64,000 bases of DNA from Heliocidaris tuberculata (GCA_025618425.1 CM046844.1:18087411-18151410), one strand, 5' to 3'; positions 10,689-22,166 are shown, counted from the first letter of the stretch. The notes: generated from the letters alone by a model not told the origin. Translations and numbers: made by a program.

Positions 10689-11383
10689 GGTTTGAGCGCA
10701 GTAGTATGGGTGTTACGGAATTCGTCATCCTCTTTTTAATCTTTGCTCTCTGGGGATTGGCCATGCTAAGATTTTTCGGCACATGGAACAAGAAAATGAA
10801 TTTGAGAGTGACGAAAGACTCAATAAGGACACGAGATTCCTCACCAACTCATCGTCACCTGGAAGCGTATAAAATGTATAAGAAGCGCCGCTCTGCTCAA
10901 CAGGCTAAACCGCCTCGGGACAGGGCACAGGGAAGTGAAGCGAGCGGTAGCGGCGGCGGCGGCGGCTTCGCTAGAAGTTGGCAGCGGTCATCCACCATGA
11001 AGAGCTTCCGTGCTCGTGCATCGAACTTCTCCAAAAGGACTAGATTCGGATCGTCGAAATCCTCAGCGCCGCCGTCCCCACTACCGACCGCTCCTGAATG
11101 TGAACCGCTTCGGTCAGAAGAACTGCTCACAACGTCCCCACCTATTTTGCAACTGCAGAAACTGCATCCGCGGCAACAAGAACAACAACAACAAGGCCAG
11201 CCGCATAATTTAACTCCACCGCGGTCTCAACCGCGCGCGGCTGCTGCAGCAGCCGCCGCGGTAGTAATCGGTGTGCCTGTCCATGTGTCTTACGAAGCTG
11301 CTGGTGGTAGCGGTAGCGGTGGTGGGTCCCCTACGGCAACGGTCCGGTTGAGTCCTGACCGCTCGCCGCATTCAGTTATATGA
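10689..11383 (+). CDS. Terminal exon A: transmembrane segment and long low-complexity tail
   Basis: The acceptor is CATTTTCAG with phase 1 entry, so A|GG completes an Arg codon after the FN3 domain and the join reads EQ-R-FERSSMGVTEF. A hydrophobic segment of about 20 residues (FVILFLIFALWGLAMLRFF) is followed by a basic stop-transfer KK. The cytoplasmic tail is about 200 residues. It is rich in Arg/Ser with Gly5, Gln-rich and Ala8 runs and Pro-rich pieces (APPSPLP), and contains no catalytic domain. It ends in HSVI, which fits the class I PDZ ligand pattern S/T-x-hydrophobic. GC content is well above the surroundings, in keeping with coding sequence. The stop is TGA at 11381. The first ATG (10706) lies inside the exon and is not thought to be a start. 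Confidence 0.8.
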
Positions 11384-11880
11384 AACACGTGGGTACACAA
11401 GTTGCTATGTCTATTGCCTTGATATTTTTGCGCACAGTCTGGTTTTGCTCGGCATGGGTATTTGTTGCATGCTGCATATCTTCGTCCCGGCTTTTGTGTC
11501 GTTTCTGTTTTGTGAGCAAAAGAAAAAAATATTAATTGTGGTTTATGTCAATGTTGGTTTATCTATTTCTGAATAGCATTTCAAGCTTTATCAAAAGTAT
11601 AATTTCTATAATCATGCAAGTTATTTCTCAAGCTATATATATTTTCGTTTCACTTCTTCAGTTATGTCAGAGAATGTGTTCTTCGAAATATGAACGGTAC
11701 AGACAGATTTGGAAGCTGAAGATAAAAATACAGTTGTGCTTCAGAATCTGTCATGAAATAATGAAATATAGTATAACAAACTCATCTGGAAAGATGATGT
11801 ATTTTTCTGGTTTTTCTTATTTTCCAGATTTCACAATATGTGTTTTTGTCAAATATTGATATTTTCACCCAAATAAAGTA
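11384..11880 (+). terminator. 3' UTR and polyadenylation signal of terminal exon A
   Basis: An AT-rich 3' UTR follows the stop. A canonical AATAAA lies at 11872-11877 with a GT/T-rich stretch after it (TTGAGTATTTTGGTTG), consistent with cleavage soon after 11890. Confidence 0.6.
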
Positions 11881-11889
11881 TTAATGTTC

Positions 11890-12903
11890 ACTTGAGTATT
11901 TTGGTTGTACACTGCTTTGCTCTATATTGCTGCTGTGATATGCTAGTCTGTGCTATGGTAATGGATTTTTGTGTCACCTTTTTTCAATTACTATGCAAGT
12001 TTTATTCTTAACATTTTGCGATGCTCGGGATTTGCTGTATTTCTGACGTAATTTGCTTGTTGTTAGTTTTGCACGAGTTTATCTTCTATTTTTCCGCAAT
12101 TGCTCTAACTTTATATAAATATTATGCTTTTAGTGATGAAATAACAAATTATACCTTGTTCATTCACCTTGTTAATGTACAACGGCAGTGATTAAGTAAA
12201 ATGGACTTTGTTCTTTATCTGAATAAATTACATTTCGTTGTTTGGTAATCACAGGGGGCGCTATTTAAAGTAGATTTTTGCACAGGTTAAATACTGATGC
12301 AGTCGTTGCATATGTGCACATGAATATGTACATGTACGTTTGTATTTAGTATGTACAGTCCAATTTTGTTATTTTTTCCTCTTAAATGAATAATTGTTGA
12401 AATTTTATTAACACCCTCATGAGAGTTTTTCTCTTTCCAAATTTTCTTTTCTTTTCTTGAAACGAAAATGAAAATTACCTTATATGGCATGCTGCACTTT
12501 AATAGTTTGATTTAAAAAAAAATTAATGATAGCTTTCATCTATACTTTCGGCACTGTTTCCTTTTAACCCATCACGTTTTCATGTTTTCATGTGTGATTT
12601 CATTTCTATCCACACTAACGTTGCGTTTACATTGTTCTATGTGCATGTACATTTAGACATTAGATTACAAATGAATATTCAGATTACTCGCATTTTTATC
12701 AGATGATCTCATTAGTGCCACATTATTGCCACAAACATCTCAATTTCCACTTGATCCCCACTTAGGTGAATAAAAAAGAGAAAGAAAAATGAAATATGGA
12801 ATGGTACGTTACTGAGAAAGACTCAACTTTCTTTGTTTAAGTTATTAATATAAGTTATTTTTGTTCAGACGTAATATAATTCAGACTCTTGTCTCTCTTT
12901 TAG
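11890..12903 (+). other. No gene seen between terminal exons
   Basis: AT-rich sequence without recognisable repeats. It is intronic for isoforms using the later terminal exons. Confidence 0.45.
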
Positions 12904-13019
12904 GACCTACAGTGGGTGATATTGAGGATAAAGATGTTTTTACGAAGATTTTACCTCATCTGATTGAATGTAATAAATACTGTTTGCCCGATGTAGTAGT
13001 GACTTTATTATATAAATAG
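12904..13019 (+). CDS. Candidate short terminal exon without transmembrane segment
   Basis: A strong acceptor (CTTGTCTCTCTTTTAG) is followed by 37 codons open in phase 1, the same phase as the other terminal exons, up to TAG at 13017. The peptide (PTVGDIEDKDVF... to VVVTLLYK) has two Cys and no membrane segment, so splicing to it would give a secreted form of the FN3 protein. Support is only the acceptor, the phase and the lack of stops. A chance open frame of this size is possible. Confidence 0.3.
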
Positions 13020-13086
13020 GGGTATAGTAGTGCTACAGATCTACAATTGTTTATTTAACCCTTCTGTTTCTTAATGTATTTATTTT

Positions 13087-13310
13087 TCGTGGTGACTCCG
13101 CACTACGAAGGGCAACCTGTGCCCTCATGCATAAAAAGTTGCGTTTAAACGCAAATCAAAAACTTAAACGCAAGTCCCGATGAAGCGATCCTGATTGGTT
13201 GGCAATCAAGTTGCATTTATTTATTTTTTTTGAGTTGCGTTTAATCGCAGGTTTTTATGCAAGAGGCCCCTGGTCTTATTTAAGGGACTGGGAGTAGTGC
13301 ACTCGTTATG
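13087..13310 (+). pseudogene. Decayed copy of terminal exon B start, split by a MITE
   Basis: GGTGACTCCGCACTACGAAG then GGCAACCTG, resumed after the inserted MITE by TGGTCTTATTTAAGGGACT, matches the start of the live exon at 13544 (GTGACACCGCCCTACCAGGG, GCAGCCTGGTCTTATGAAGGG). The acceptor dinucleotide has become CG (13088-13089), and reading in phase meets a TGA at once. The similarity fades after about 50 aligned bases. Confidence 0.6.
13121..13270. mobile_element. Palindromic MITE (GCCC-TGCATAAAAAGTTGCG family)
   Basis: The ends are inverted copies (GCCCTCATGCATAAAAAG and TTTTTATGCAAGAGGCCCC). Inside, TTGCGTTTAAACGCAA-type palindromes flank a CTGATTGGTTGG-like centre. Related copies are at 42931-42988 (very short) and 61544-61689. 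This copy interrupts the dead exon copy. Confidence 0.85.
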
Positions 13311-13391
13311 TAAAAAGTGAGTAGGAGACATATCCAGGACCAGCCTACACTTGAATTCATCCTCTTGTTTTGTTTTTCGATTCAATTTTTT

Positions 13392-13450
13392 TAGTTGTGG
13401 CTACGCACAACGAAGCACAACCTGTTTAGGGAGGGGCTTCGAGCAGTGTC
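13392..13450 (+). pseudogene. Second decayed copy of terminal exon B start
   Basis: TTTTTTTAG|TTGTGGCTACGCACAACGAA followed by GCACAACCTGTTTAGGGAGG aligns with the acceptor and first ~35 bases of the live exon at 13544. The AG is intact and the phase is retained, but the frame stops after about 11 codons (TAG in GTTTAG). Use of this acceptor would give a soluble truncated protein. Otherwise it is a relic of tandem duplication. Confidence 0.55.
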
Positions 13451-13543
13451 TTTTCATACAATAGGGAAAGTAGTCGGTTGTGTAGTTCTGCGGTTTAATT
13501 CATCTTTGTTAAATCGTTCTTTTTCTTAATTATTTTTTTATAG

Positions 13544-13935
13544 TTGTGACACCGCCCTACCAGGGGCAGCCTGGTCTTATGAAGGGTCTTCTCACCCTGA
13601 CGATGATGTTCTGTTTCTGGGTCATCGTTGTCCTCCTCTTCTGGCGTCAGTGGCGGATCATCCGCCAGCTCGAGCCGACGCCGACCACCCTTACGCTCCG
13701 CGTCGTCGACAACGCCAATGATGTGGACAGCGGAGCCGGCGGCGGCAGCGGCGTCTTTAAGCCGTACGAACCGCAAAACATTGGGACCATCCGCGTGGTC
13801 AAGAAAGTCAAGGATAGCGTTCTCGGCGGAGGAAGTCCGAAGCGGTCGTCGTTGAAGCCGGCGTGGCCAGACATCGAAGAAGAGGATGTCGAGTCGGATG
13901 ATGATGATGACGTCCGGTTATCGACGCGAAGTTGA
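13544..13935 (+). CDS. Terminal exon B: transmembrane segment and acidic tail
   Basis: The acceptor is TTTTTTTATAG with phase 1 entry, as in terminal exon A. The join after FN3 reads I-V-T-P-P-Y. The TM segment (LLTLTMMFCFWVIVVLLFW) is followed by Arg/Trp-rich RQWRIIRQ. The tail of about 95 residues has a Gly-rich patch, a basic VVKKVKD segment, SPKRSS, and an acidic cluster IEEEDVESDDDDD. It ends in RLSTRS with TGA at 13933. High GC and codon-like composition stand out from the AT-rich flanks. It is a mutually exclusive alternative to exon A as a membrane anchor. No enzyme domain is present. Confidence 0.78.
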
Positions 13936-14784
13936 TTGATTTAAAGTGGACTTCTACACCCGATCTTAGTGTGAGATGAAGTCAATGATCTAACTTCCCT
14001 TGTATGGGTTTTTGTACTATACTAGAGAAAGTCTGTTCATGATTCATTATGCCTGTCTGAATTTCCACCAGTTTGATCGGAAAATGAGGTTATTACCGCA
14101 TGAATATGAGGGTAGTGGGACGGACTGTCTCCTTATCGTAATCGAAAACCCAATGGGGTTTGAAATTAGGGTACTTTTATACCAAAGTATTTTCGTATAA
14201 TGTCATCCAAATGATAAGGTTTCTTACATGTTGACGCCAGCTTCATAAAATCTACATTCAAACATGTTATTACATTTTTTTTTTAAATTTGATTTGATGC
14301 AGAACGCTTAATCTAATAATATCGACTTGAAAGTGAATATGCGCTCTCCAATTAATAAAAAATTCTCTGATTTGAGTTTAAAAATGGGTTGGAAAAGCAC
14401 CGGGTCAACTTTTAAGAGAACTTTAAAACAAAGATACTGTATAGGCATACATGAATTCTAAAATTATATGATTATTTGAAAGGGATAATAATTATGGCAA
14501 ATATTTATGCAATGCTTTGTTGGTGTAGTATCAAATCATTCTAGAGAACTCATCCACCAATAAATGTATAAATCTATATCAATGCTATTTATCAGAACTA
14601 CGTATGAATTAATTATTCTGATCAAAACATTTACCGCACACTTGATATAGGGGCAAGAACTGGCTTAAAATTTATTTATTTGCTGTTTCATTGCTTTGAA
14701 ACATACTCTGGTGCTGGGTCAGTACGAATCGTTATGCACTTGATCTCTAAAATGTGAACAGGAATGTGAGCAATCAAAATTGCA
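13936..14784 (+). other. Probable 3' UTR of terminal exon B
   Basis: AT-rich sequence after the stop with AATAAA at 14354-14359 as a candidate polyadenylation signal. No other feature was seen. Confidence 0.4.
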
Positions 14785-15546
14785 GGGGCGGTTCCAGGGG
14801 GATCAGGGGGATCCGGACCCCATTTTTTGCTTGTCAGAGGTTTTTGGGGAAATGAACCCCTTTTTGCCTTGATTCACGCAGAAAATCCGAAGCGTATATA
14901 GTCATCAGAGCATTCAGACACAACTTACCGTTATAGGATAATTGTATGGCAGCATTCAGACCTCGCGTACTGTCAGGTTTCATGGGAAGCTCATGAATAT
15001 GTACGAATCTCTCCCTTGCGCAGTACGAACTTTGCGCGGTCTTTGCGCATTGTGTTAATATAAGCACCACCAACTTATACGACGTATGGATATGAAGCAT
15101 TCAGACACAAATATACGTTGTATGAATATCGGATCATCGTACGAAACGATGCTTTTAGCATCGTTTCGATATACGACATGGATACGACGTATCAATATAA
15201 GAGCATTCAGACACATAAAAACGTCCTATATCCATACGTCGTATATCCATACGAAAACTCTCTAGTCTAAAGGGAGGTATAGACAACGGAGCAACATAGC
15301 TCAATTCTCTTCCAAAAGTGCGTGACTGTTATACGTATGACAATGATGATTTATATACAAAAGTAATCCCCCCAAATGTACTTTTCAAATCCGGGCACCA
15401 GAATTCGACTGATTCTATGGTTCAGAAGTTAGGACGCCTTATGTGGAGAAAAAAAAAGCGCCTGTTTTACAGAGCTCGTTTCACGTGTTGTAGCGTCTGC
15501 GCGTAGGTTTTCGAATATGCTTTTACAAAATTCTGGATCCGCCTCT
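14785..15546. repeat. Complex repeat region with CAGGGGCGG / CCGCCTCTG ends
   Basis: It starts CAGGGGCGGTTCCAGGGG, contains the core TTGCTTGTCAGAG seen in other elements of this window, and ends TTCTGGATCCGCCTCTG, like a hAT-type MITE. No matching target duplication is visible. The inside holds several copies of GCATTCAGACACA and inverted TACGACGTAT/ATACGTCGTA motifs, so at least two repeats are nested. Confidence 0.5.
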
Positions 15547-15615
15547 GTGTATTCGATTTGGAGGTTTCGTAATTGAGCGCGGTTGGTTCGTTGAACTTTT
15601 TCAACCGTCAGGTAC

Positions 15616-15640
15616 AAAAAAAAAAAAAAAAAAAAAAAAA
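15616..15640. repeat. Poly(A) run
   Basis: Twenty-five A in a row. No retroelement could be recognised to its left, so it is listed as simple repeat only. Confidence 0.8.
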
Positions 15641-16378
15641 GGGTAAAGGAAGAGGAAGAGTTGATATCGTAAAGTTTAACGAACGTTTATTATCACAAGG
15701 GGTTGGAGTGAAATCATTCAGTGTGTTTATAGAATGAAATGTAGGCAGATGCGTGCTCAACGGAAAATCACGGCCGAATTGCTCTTACTAAATAAAATTT
15801 TTAAAGAGAGGAAGAAAATCTTGTGCCGAAGAAATGAGAGAGAGACCGCCTTTTTGGCGCTCAAGGACTGACATGCGTTTTTAGGGGTAGGAGGACACTA
15901 ATAACGGAGAAAATAATGTTCGTCTTTTATTGTTTTATTGATTGAGAATTCACCTTGTTTATGTACATATAGAGAGAAATACGTTACATTCTTTGATATT
16001 TTATAGAGTTAATTTTCTATTTTACATTTTTGATAAAGTAGTTGTCTTACTCTTTTTTAAACGCCTATAAGTCTATATTTTTGTTAAACTTTTAATTATA
16101 GGTACAGGCGCATGAAGAAAATGGTACATTATTCGACCACTTGGTTATGAATACACATGTGGACTCGTGGACCTTCCAGTACTGACAAGATTAAGGAGAC
16201 TGTTTATTTATGTTGTTGAAATTATATTCAGGTTATGAGATTTGAAGTCACAACTGGCTTGTGGATACATCTAAGATGAAGTTCATGTTGTTGCAGTGCA
16301 ACTTTCGTATTACCCACAGATTGCCAGAGCGATCGTTTCTATTGCGTCATTCGCTAATCTAGCTGTTGAAGGAAATAT

Positions 16379-16701
16379 CCCTGCCGGAAAGAACACAGTG
16401 TCCCACAGTGTGTTCACAGTGTGTTCACATAGTCGACTCTGTGAAGATGTGAATCACAAAGTTAAAACGCTCGAATTTAACAGTGTTAAGATGATTTCAC
16501 ACTGTGGACACCCCCACAGTGTTGTTTACCACAGAGTGTTCACATAGTGATGTTCGATTTCACAGTGTGAATTTACTCGCTCACAATGTGAAGATGTGAT
16601 GCACATTGTTAAAACGCTCGAATTTAACAGTGTGAAGATGATTTCACACTGTGTTTCACATTGTGAACACACTGTGGGACACTGTGTTCTATCCAGCAGG
16701 G
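16379..16701. mobile_element. MITE made of CACAGTGTG motifs
   Basis: The ends are inverted (CCCTGCCGGAAAGAACACAG at left, TGTGTTCTATCCAGCAGGG at right). The inside is a dense set of CACAGTGTG / CACACTGTG words in both orientations, plus a directly repeated block TTAAAACGCTCGAATTTAAC at about 16460 and 16610. It is non-coding. Confidence 0.8.
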
Positions 16702-16779
16702 TGGGTGCATGAGCATAGGTGTATACTCTAAATGTTTGCTCTGTTAATTTTGTATTCACATTTTATATTTTGTCACTCT

Positions 16780-17040
16780 ATCATGGCGCGTCAGCACCAG
16801 CAGCTGATGCAGTCTAACGCCAGCCTCACACGAGGCGTCATCGGCTGACGTAAGGACCGCGTCAGTGACTTGTACTGTGTTTTTCGCGTCATTGAAGAGT
16901 GATATCGTTTAAAAAAAGTGATTGCAAAATGAACGGTGCAAGTAATAGTTTTAATAACTGGCGTATGAGTTCATTGCCTTCACAGGCTCAAATAGCACAA
17001 TGTACTGGCATTATTTGCTGACGTTGGGACCGCTTTTAAT
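16780..17040 (+). repeat. Dispersed repeat with GCGTCAGTGACTTG core
   Basis: Segments GCGTCAGTGACTTG, GCGTCATTGA and AAAGTGATTGCAAAATGAAC match, in the same order and orientation, a copy at 38972-39135. The ends are not defined. Confidence 0.6.
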
Positions 17041-17949
17041 AATAATAACATCATTTATAATGCGCACATATCCATCCCAAGGGATGCTCAAGGCGCCTAA
17101 CAAACATACATAATAATTATACAAGAAATATAAGAAAATTACATAAGACAGAGAATTTAATGTTAGTAATTTATTTGATTTTAGTAATTTATGTACGGGT
17201 TAATTGCTTTCACAGCAAAATGACGTGTTGTGTGCAACGGGCATTATTCAGATATCGGAGATGGCAGGACTACTAGTAGAGAAATCATATTAGTATGATA
17301 TTGTTGATAAATCGTTATGAGACTTAATAAAGGATGCCCTTCAAAAATCTACAAATTCCGAGTGTATATTATTATAGTACATATCGCACAGCGAATTGAA
17401 GATTAATTTGTCGAGACATTTCGTCCTCAGTTCATTTAAATTTATTACAATTCTTATACACATTGTTAATATTGCCGAGGAATGTTTGTCCATTCCTCTC
17501 ACTTCTTCACATTCCCTTTAGATGTGTATTTGATGAAGAAACACATTTTGAATATCTGGGTTGCATAACCACTGGATATTTCAGATATATGCACCGATTA
17601 ATAACAGTTTCAAAATTCGGCAGTGAGACTTTGTCGAGAAATCTTTTATTTTTGCTCAATAACCAGGGTCGTTTAATAATGTTTATGTTATACATGTTTA
17701 TGAATAGGAATATAAGTCAGATACAAATACCTGTAATTTCAATTAATTGATATTTCTACAATCAGCCATGTACACTGATATGATGTTAATAAGAAGCACA
17801 TATGATTGTGGATTTTGAGAAGTAATATTTTTTACGAGTGGTTGTAATATTTATATACATATGGGCTTATGACCCCATGCAAAGTTGCTCGAGAGATATG
17901 AAGAATAAGTAATTTTCGAGCACTAGCCGATCGGGATATGTCTTTAAAC
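17041..17949. other. No gene seen
   Basis: AT-rich sequence. The 95-codon frame at 17463-17750 is without recognisable domain or splice context. Confidence 0.45.
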
Positions 17950-18290
17950 TAGTCGTACCTGTTTATACTTAATCCTGATTGGCTAACATATGTAATTGTG
18001 AGAACGATTTGTAACCAGTATCTCCCAGTCGCCAATCAGATTCCATCTTTTATTGAGCACCTGCTACTTGATCCTTATTGGCTACCACAAGCGAGTGCGA
18101 GTAGGATTTGTTACCAGTTTCCTCAGTAGCCAATCGGATCCTGCCTTTTACTGAGTTGCACCTGCCACTTGATCCGTATTGGCTAACACAAGTGAATGCA
18201 AATATAATTCGTTACCAGTATCCCTCAGTAGCCAATCAAATTCCATTTTTTTATTGGTTGCACCTGTTACTTGATTCTGAGTGGATAGTA
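17950..18290 (+). repeat. Tandem repeat of ~115-base units, three copies
   Basis: Each unit contains in order CACCTGCYACTTGATCC, TATTGGCTAACACAAGTG, TTGTTACCAGTATC and CTCAGTAGCCAATC. The TTGGCTA and TAGCCAAT halves give each unit an internal inverted pair with CCAAT-box-like sequences. An open frame here comes from the repeat. Confidence 0.75.
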
Positions 18291-20230
18291 TTGCTGAAAA
18301 GTGAATGTGTATCTAAAGTGTATTCTGAATTACACGAAGACTCCCTGTATAATACCACGGTGATATATTTGACATATTTATTTAGAAGAAAAAAACATTA
18401 TAACAGGAATAAAGTTATGATAAAGTGCCTATGCATCGGATACTTTTTAATGATTTGTATTTGAAATTCTCATTTTTATAACATGTGATACTGGTTAGCT
18501 AATAAGACCTATAATACAGTGATTGTTGCCAATGTAAAGAAATTTTGAGTAATTTGTGTAAATCCCACGAAGTTCCATGATGTCCATACAAAGTATTCGC
18601 TTCAGCAACACTTACATGTCTTGCGATCTTATAAAGGAAATGGAAGCAATAGAGAGTTGGGAAGATAACTGTAAACTAGTGGACTTTTATTTAAAAAACA
18701 ACAACAAACAAACAAACAAAAAAAAACTCGTTTACGGATTCTCTAGGTTATAAAAAGACTAAATGAGCAAGCAAGAAATTGTTATCAGAATATCATCAAT
18801 TGATAATAATGTCAATGTTGGTTATGTCAAATACAGAGGTATAACTTCCGTTTTATGTGAAGAAAAATGCATTTAGGACACATAATAGTAGAATTGTTAT
18901 CGTACTGTTTTACAATGTCTGAATATAGATGCAGTATATATTAAGCAAACATTTGAAAATGTGATTGAAAATAAACCGAATAATGATATTATATGGGATA
19001 TTCGGCTCATATTGAATACTATTTTTCATACGCAAAACAGGGGTACAAATAATGTAATATTCCTCTACCAAAATATCGAGTTTGCTTATATACTTGACGT
19101 TTTTGTGAGATGAAAGCTAGATGTAAAAACTTAAACATCTTGCGAAATCATTGCTTGAACATGTCGAATGACTCTGAATATAACATGAACCAATCGTATA
19201 TTGTGATCAATTAAATATTACCTGCAATTTGCTGGCAAATTGTGTGTATTCTTTGCAGTTGTTTGCACTTGTTGTGTAAGCATTAGTTTATTGTATGTCC
19301 TTGAGATGACAATGTTAAGATATCAAATGTTGTCCAGTATTCATTTCACTCAAAAAATAATTGAGATTTAGATCATGTTCACTTTTGTTTCTGGGTCCTA
19401 CTAACCCTACCAACGTTAATACTGTGGGGTAAAGAGTATTGAAAACTGATGATATCTCTCGGTTTAATTAGAGCATATTCCAAGCAACTACAGTTGAGAT
19501 AAATATCATAATAAGACATATTTCAAAGTTTTTTTCTTGATCATTCTTAAAAGGATGATTTAAGTATTTGTGGGAGTCGATGTGGTTTTTTTTTTCCTAT
19601 TCACACACGGCCCGGGTTTTGGCCTCGTTGTTTTGTGGTCGATACATTATAATGTACATCATCCAATTTCAGTCTTGCGTAATAAGATGAAACTGGTATT
19701 ACTTTGATTTATTTTGTGGAGTGTTGTGTAAATTAAAAATTTATTTGTGTATAGATGTAAGTGATGTTAACATCATGGTGTTGTTCTGCATTTTTTTTCC
19801 TGTGGACAACCTAAATACAGTAGTAATGACAACGGTAGGAAATAAATGACAACTGTTTTATTTACACTGGCGAAATACAGTTCGTAAATCTTATCATCTC
19901 GTTTTCAGCGTCTTGTGCAAAAAGAAGATCTAACTTCAGTATTCTTTGATGGTTCTACGATTGAAAGTGTACATTATAAGTCTTTAGAATTCTTCTGGGA
20001 CAATGCGATTTGTGAATAATCTATCATTTTTGTAAATAGGTGATTTATAAATCTAGTTTGTCATAAATAAACCATTTGAAGAAAACGGACGTATGTATCG
20101 AATGTCTATTATGTCCATTTGGAATGAAAACAAAATCATATACAAGCGCAATTTTATATGGAAGAAATGAGCAAAGGATTTCAGAAATGTTACTTAACCT
20201 CTCTTAAACTTTATCTCCTATGCGAAAATG
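18291..20230. other. No gene seen; AT-rich
   Basis: About 2 kb of AT-rich DNA with several AATAAA words and no convincing open frame or repeat. It may be intron of the FN3 gene if the distal exons at 29904-32010 belong to it. Confidence 0.4.
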
Positions 20231-20574
20231 ACAAGGAATGGAGAAAAATTTGACCCCCCCCCCCTCACTTATTTTGTCGATGTGTACCATAGTTTGGTAT
20301 TGTTTAAGTTGAAGGACAAAATACATGCCACAGACTTGATTATTAAGTCTATACTCTTCCTCGTGGAAGAGGCGGGCCTAATCATTTTTATGGTCCTTTT
20401 TATAATGGCAAGTGTATCATTCGACAGTAAAAATTTCACTTCAGTCAGTGAGAATAATTTTGAGACCAGTTATGCTTTTTCAATAACCCTTCTTACAAAT
20501 ACTACTGTTCCTGCACTAGCACACGACAAGTTTTGGGGGAATTCTGTGGCTTAGGTATATACGGGGGTGGACCC

Positions 20575-21038
20575 CCAATCGAATGGCGAAAAAAAGAACG
20601 AAGAAAAAAAAAGGGGGGGGGGGGAGAAAATAAAAGGAAGAGTGGAGAAGGGGGGGGGGGGGGCTAGAAAAGAGGATGATAGGACCCCTTCTTGCACCCC
20701 TAGTCACTTTCTACGTATAGTGGAAAACTATTAAAAAGAATACAGCTCTTACCGGCTGGAGTTGTAAAGAGGAATAATTAATAAAACTGAGATTTTGTTT
20801 TATTGTTTTATTGGGGAGGGAGGCGAGAGAGGAGAAAAAAGAGGAAAATTGTCAAGAATATTCATGGTGCAAAACAAATGTAAAAGGGAACGAATGGCAG
20901 TATCTCCGAAAGAGAAGATCAGTAAGAAAATGACGGAAAGACATTAAAAATGAGATAAATAGTGATGATGATAATAAACAATAAGCCAAGAGAGTTGGAG
21001 ATAGATATAAGAGAGAGAGAGAGAGGGGGGGGGGGGGG

Positions 21039-21086
<48 letters not shown>

Positions 21087-21410
21087 TGGAGAGGAGAGTG
21101 AAAAAGAGAGAGCGAGGTAAGACATGAAAAATGTATAATCTATTGATACAACCTACGATCGATGAACAGGCATTGTCCTATATCATCGTGTGATTAAAGT
21201 AAAGAAAAGTAAGAGAAAGAGAGAGAGAGAGAGAGCAGGGGGACTGAGAAGGCGAGAGAGGCAGAGAGAGAGAAAGTATACAGTGGGAGGGGGTATGAAA
21301 AGACAAAGAGAGGATAAGAGAGATTGGCGGGGGAGGGGGAGAGGATGATATTAGTCGTGGTACAGAAGGCAAATCGAAAGAAACAATGAAAAAAAAAATA
21401 ATGCAATACA
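20575..21410. repeat. Poly(G) and GA-rich low-complexity block
   Basis: G runs near 20610, 20645 and 21027 are mixed with (GA)n at 21009-21080 and purine-rich stretches up to about 21400. The Ser/Leu-rich minus-strand frames are artefacts. Confidence 0.85.
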
Positions 21411-21545
21411 TGTACATGTATCAATGAAGTATCACACACGCAAATGTTATCACATAAGCGAGTGGATTGGTTAAATCATTTAAAACCATTTTCCCCCTTT
21501 AAAAATGTAATTATCATGTTGCTTATACACCAAGCGTTTATTTTA

Positions 21546-21558
21546 TTTCATTTTTATT

Positions 21559-21589
<31 letters not shown>

Positions 21590-21735
21590 TTTTTTTTTTT
21601 TTTGGGGGGGGGTCTTTTTCAGCACACTTAACAGTCCTGATTTATTTCCCCCCCAAACCCCCCCCCAACAACAACAATCACAAACAAACAAAACAAAAAC
21701 AAAAACAAAAACAAACAAACAAACAAAAAATTAAA
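21546..21735. repeat. ATTT repeat, T and G runs, then CAAA repeat
   Basis: (ATTT)n, a poly(T), a G run, a C run, then (CAAAAA)n and (CAAA)n. A similar (ATTT)n-T-G block recurs at 21906-21953, so the two are probably copies. Confidence 0.85.
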
Positions 21736-22166
21736 ACCACTATTCAGATTTCAAGACATTATTTTGATAATGCCATCGGAAGAAACGTTATGAAACTTTA
21801 ATAGTCCACAAATCTTTCACACACACGTCAAATTTACAATGTATAAACTTCAGTTTGATACGGGTTGAAGTCTTTGCGGTTATCATAAATTGAAAGTGTT
21901 CATGTTTATTTATTTATTTATTTATTTATTTTTTTTTTTTTTTGGGGGGGGGAACATAATCAATCCTTGTCTGCAATGACATTTATCATGAACAGAAAGC
22001 TTGCTACGGATGTACTTGACTGGAGGCGGAAGGATATTTTTATCCGCAAACTTTCTAATCGAATCCGTTCTGTAAATACCGCATCCTTGTTCTGGTATTA
22101 TTTCATGTTTGCAGGGGTTATACCAGTATGCAGCTTTGAAAGGTAAATCAACCTTTAGAGCAAGTT

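Noticed and set aside
20228..20554. 108-codon frame with two hydrophobic stretches
   Set aside because: AT-rich Ile/Phe-rich frame without splice signals matching the receptor exons; likely chance.
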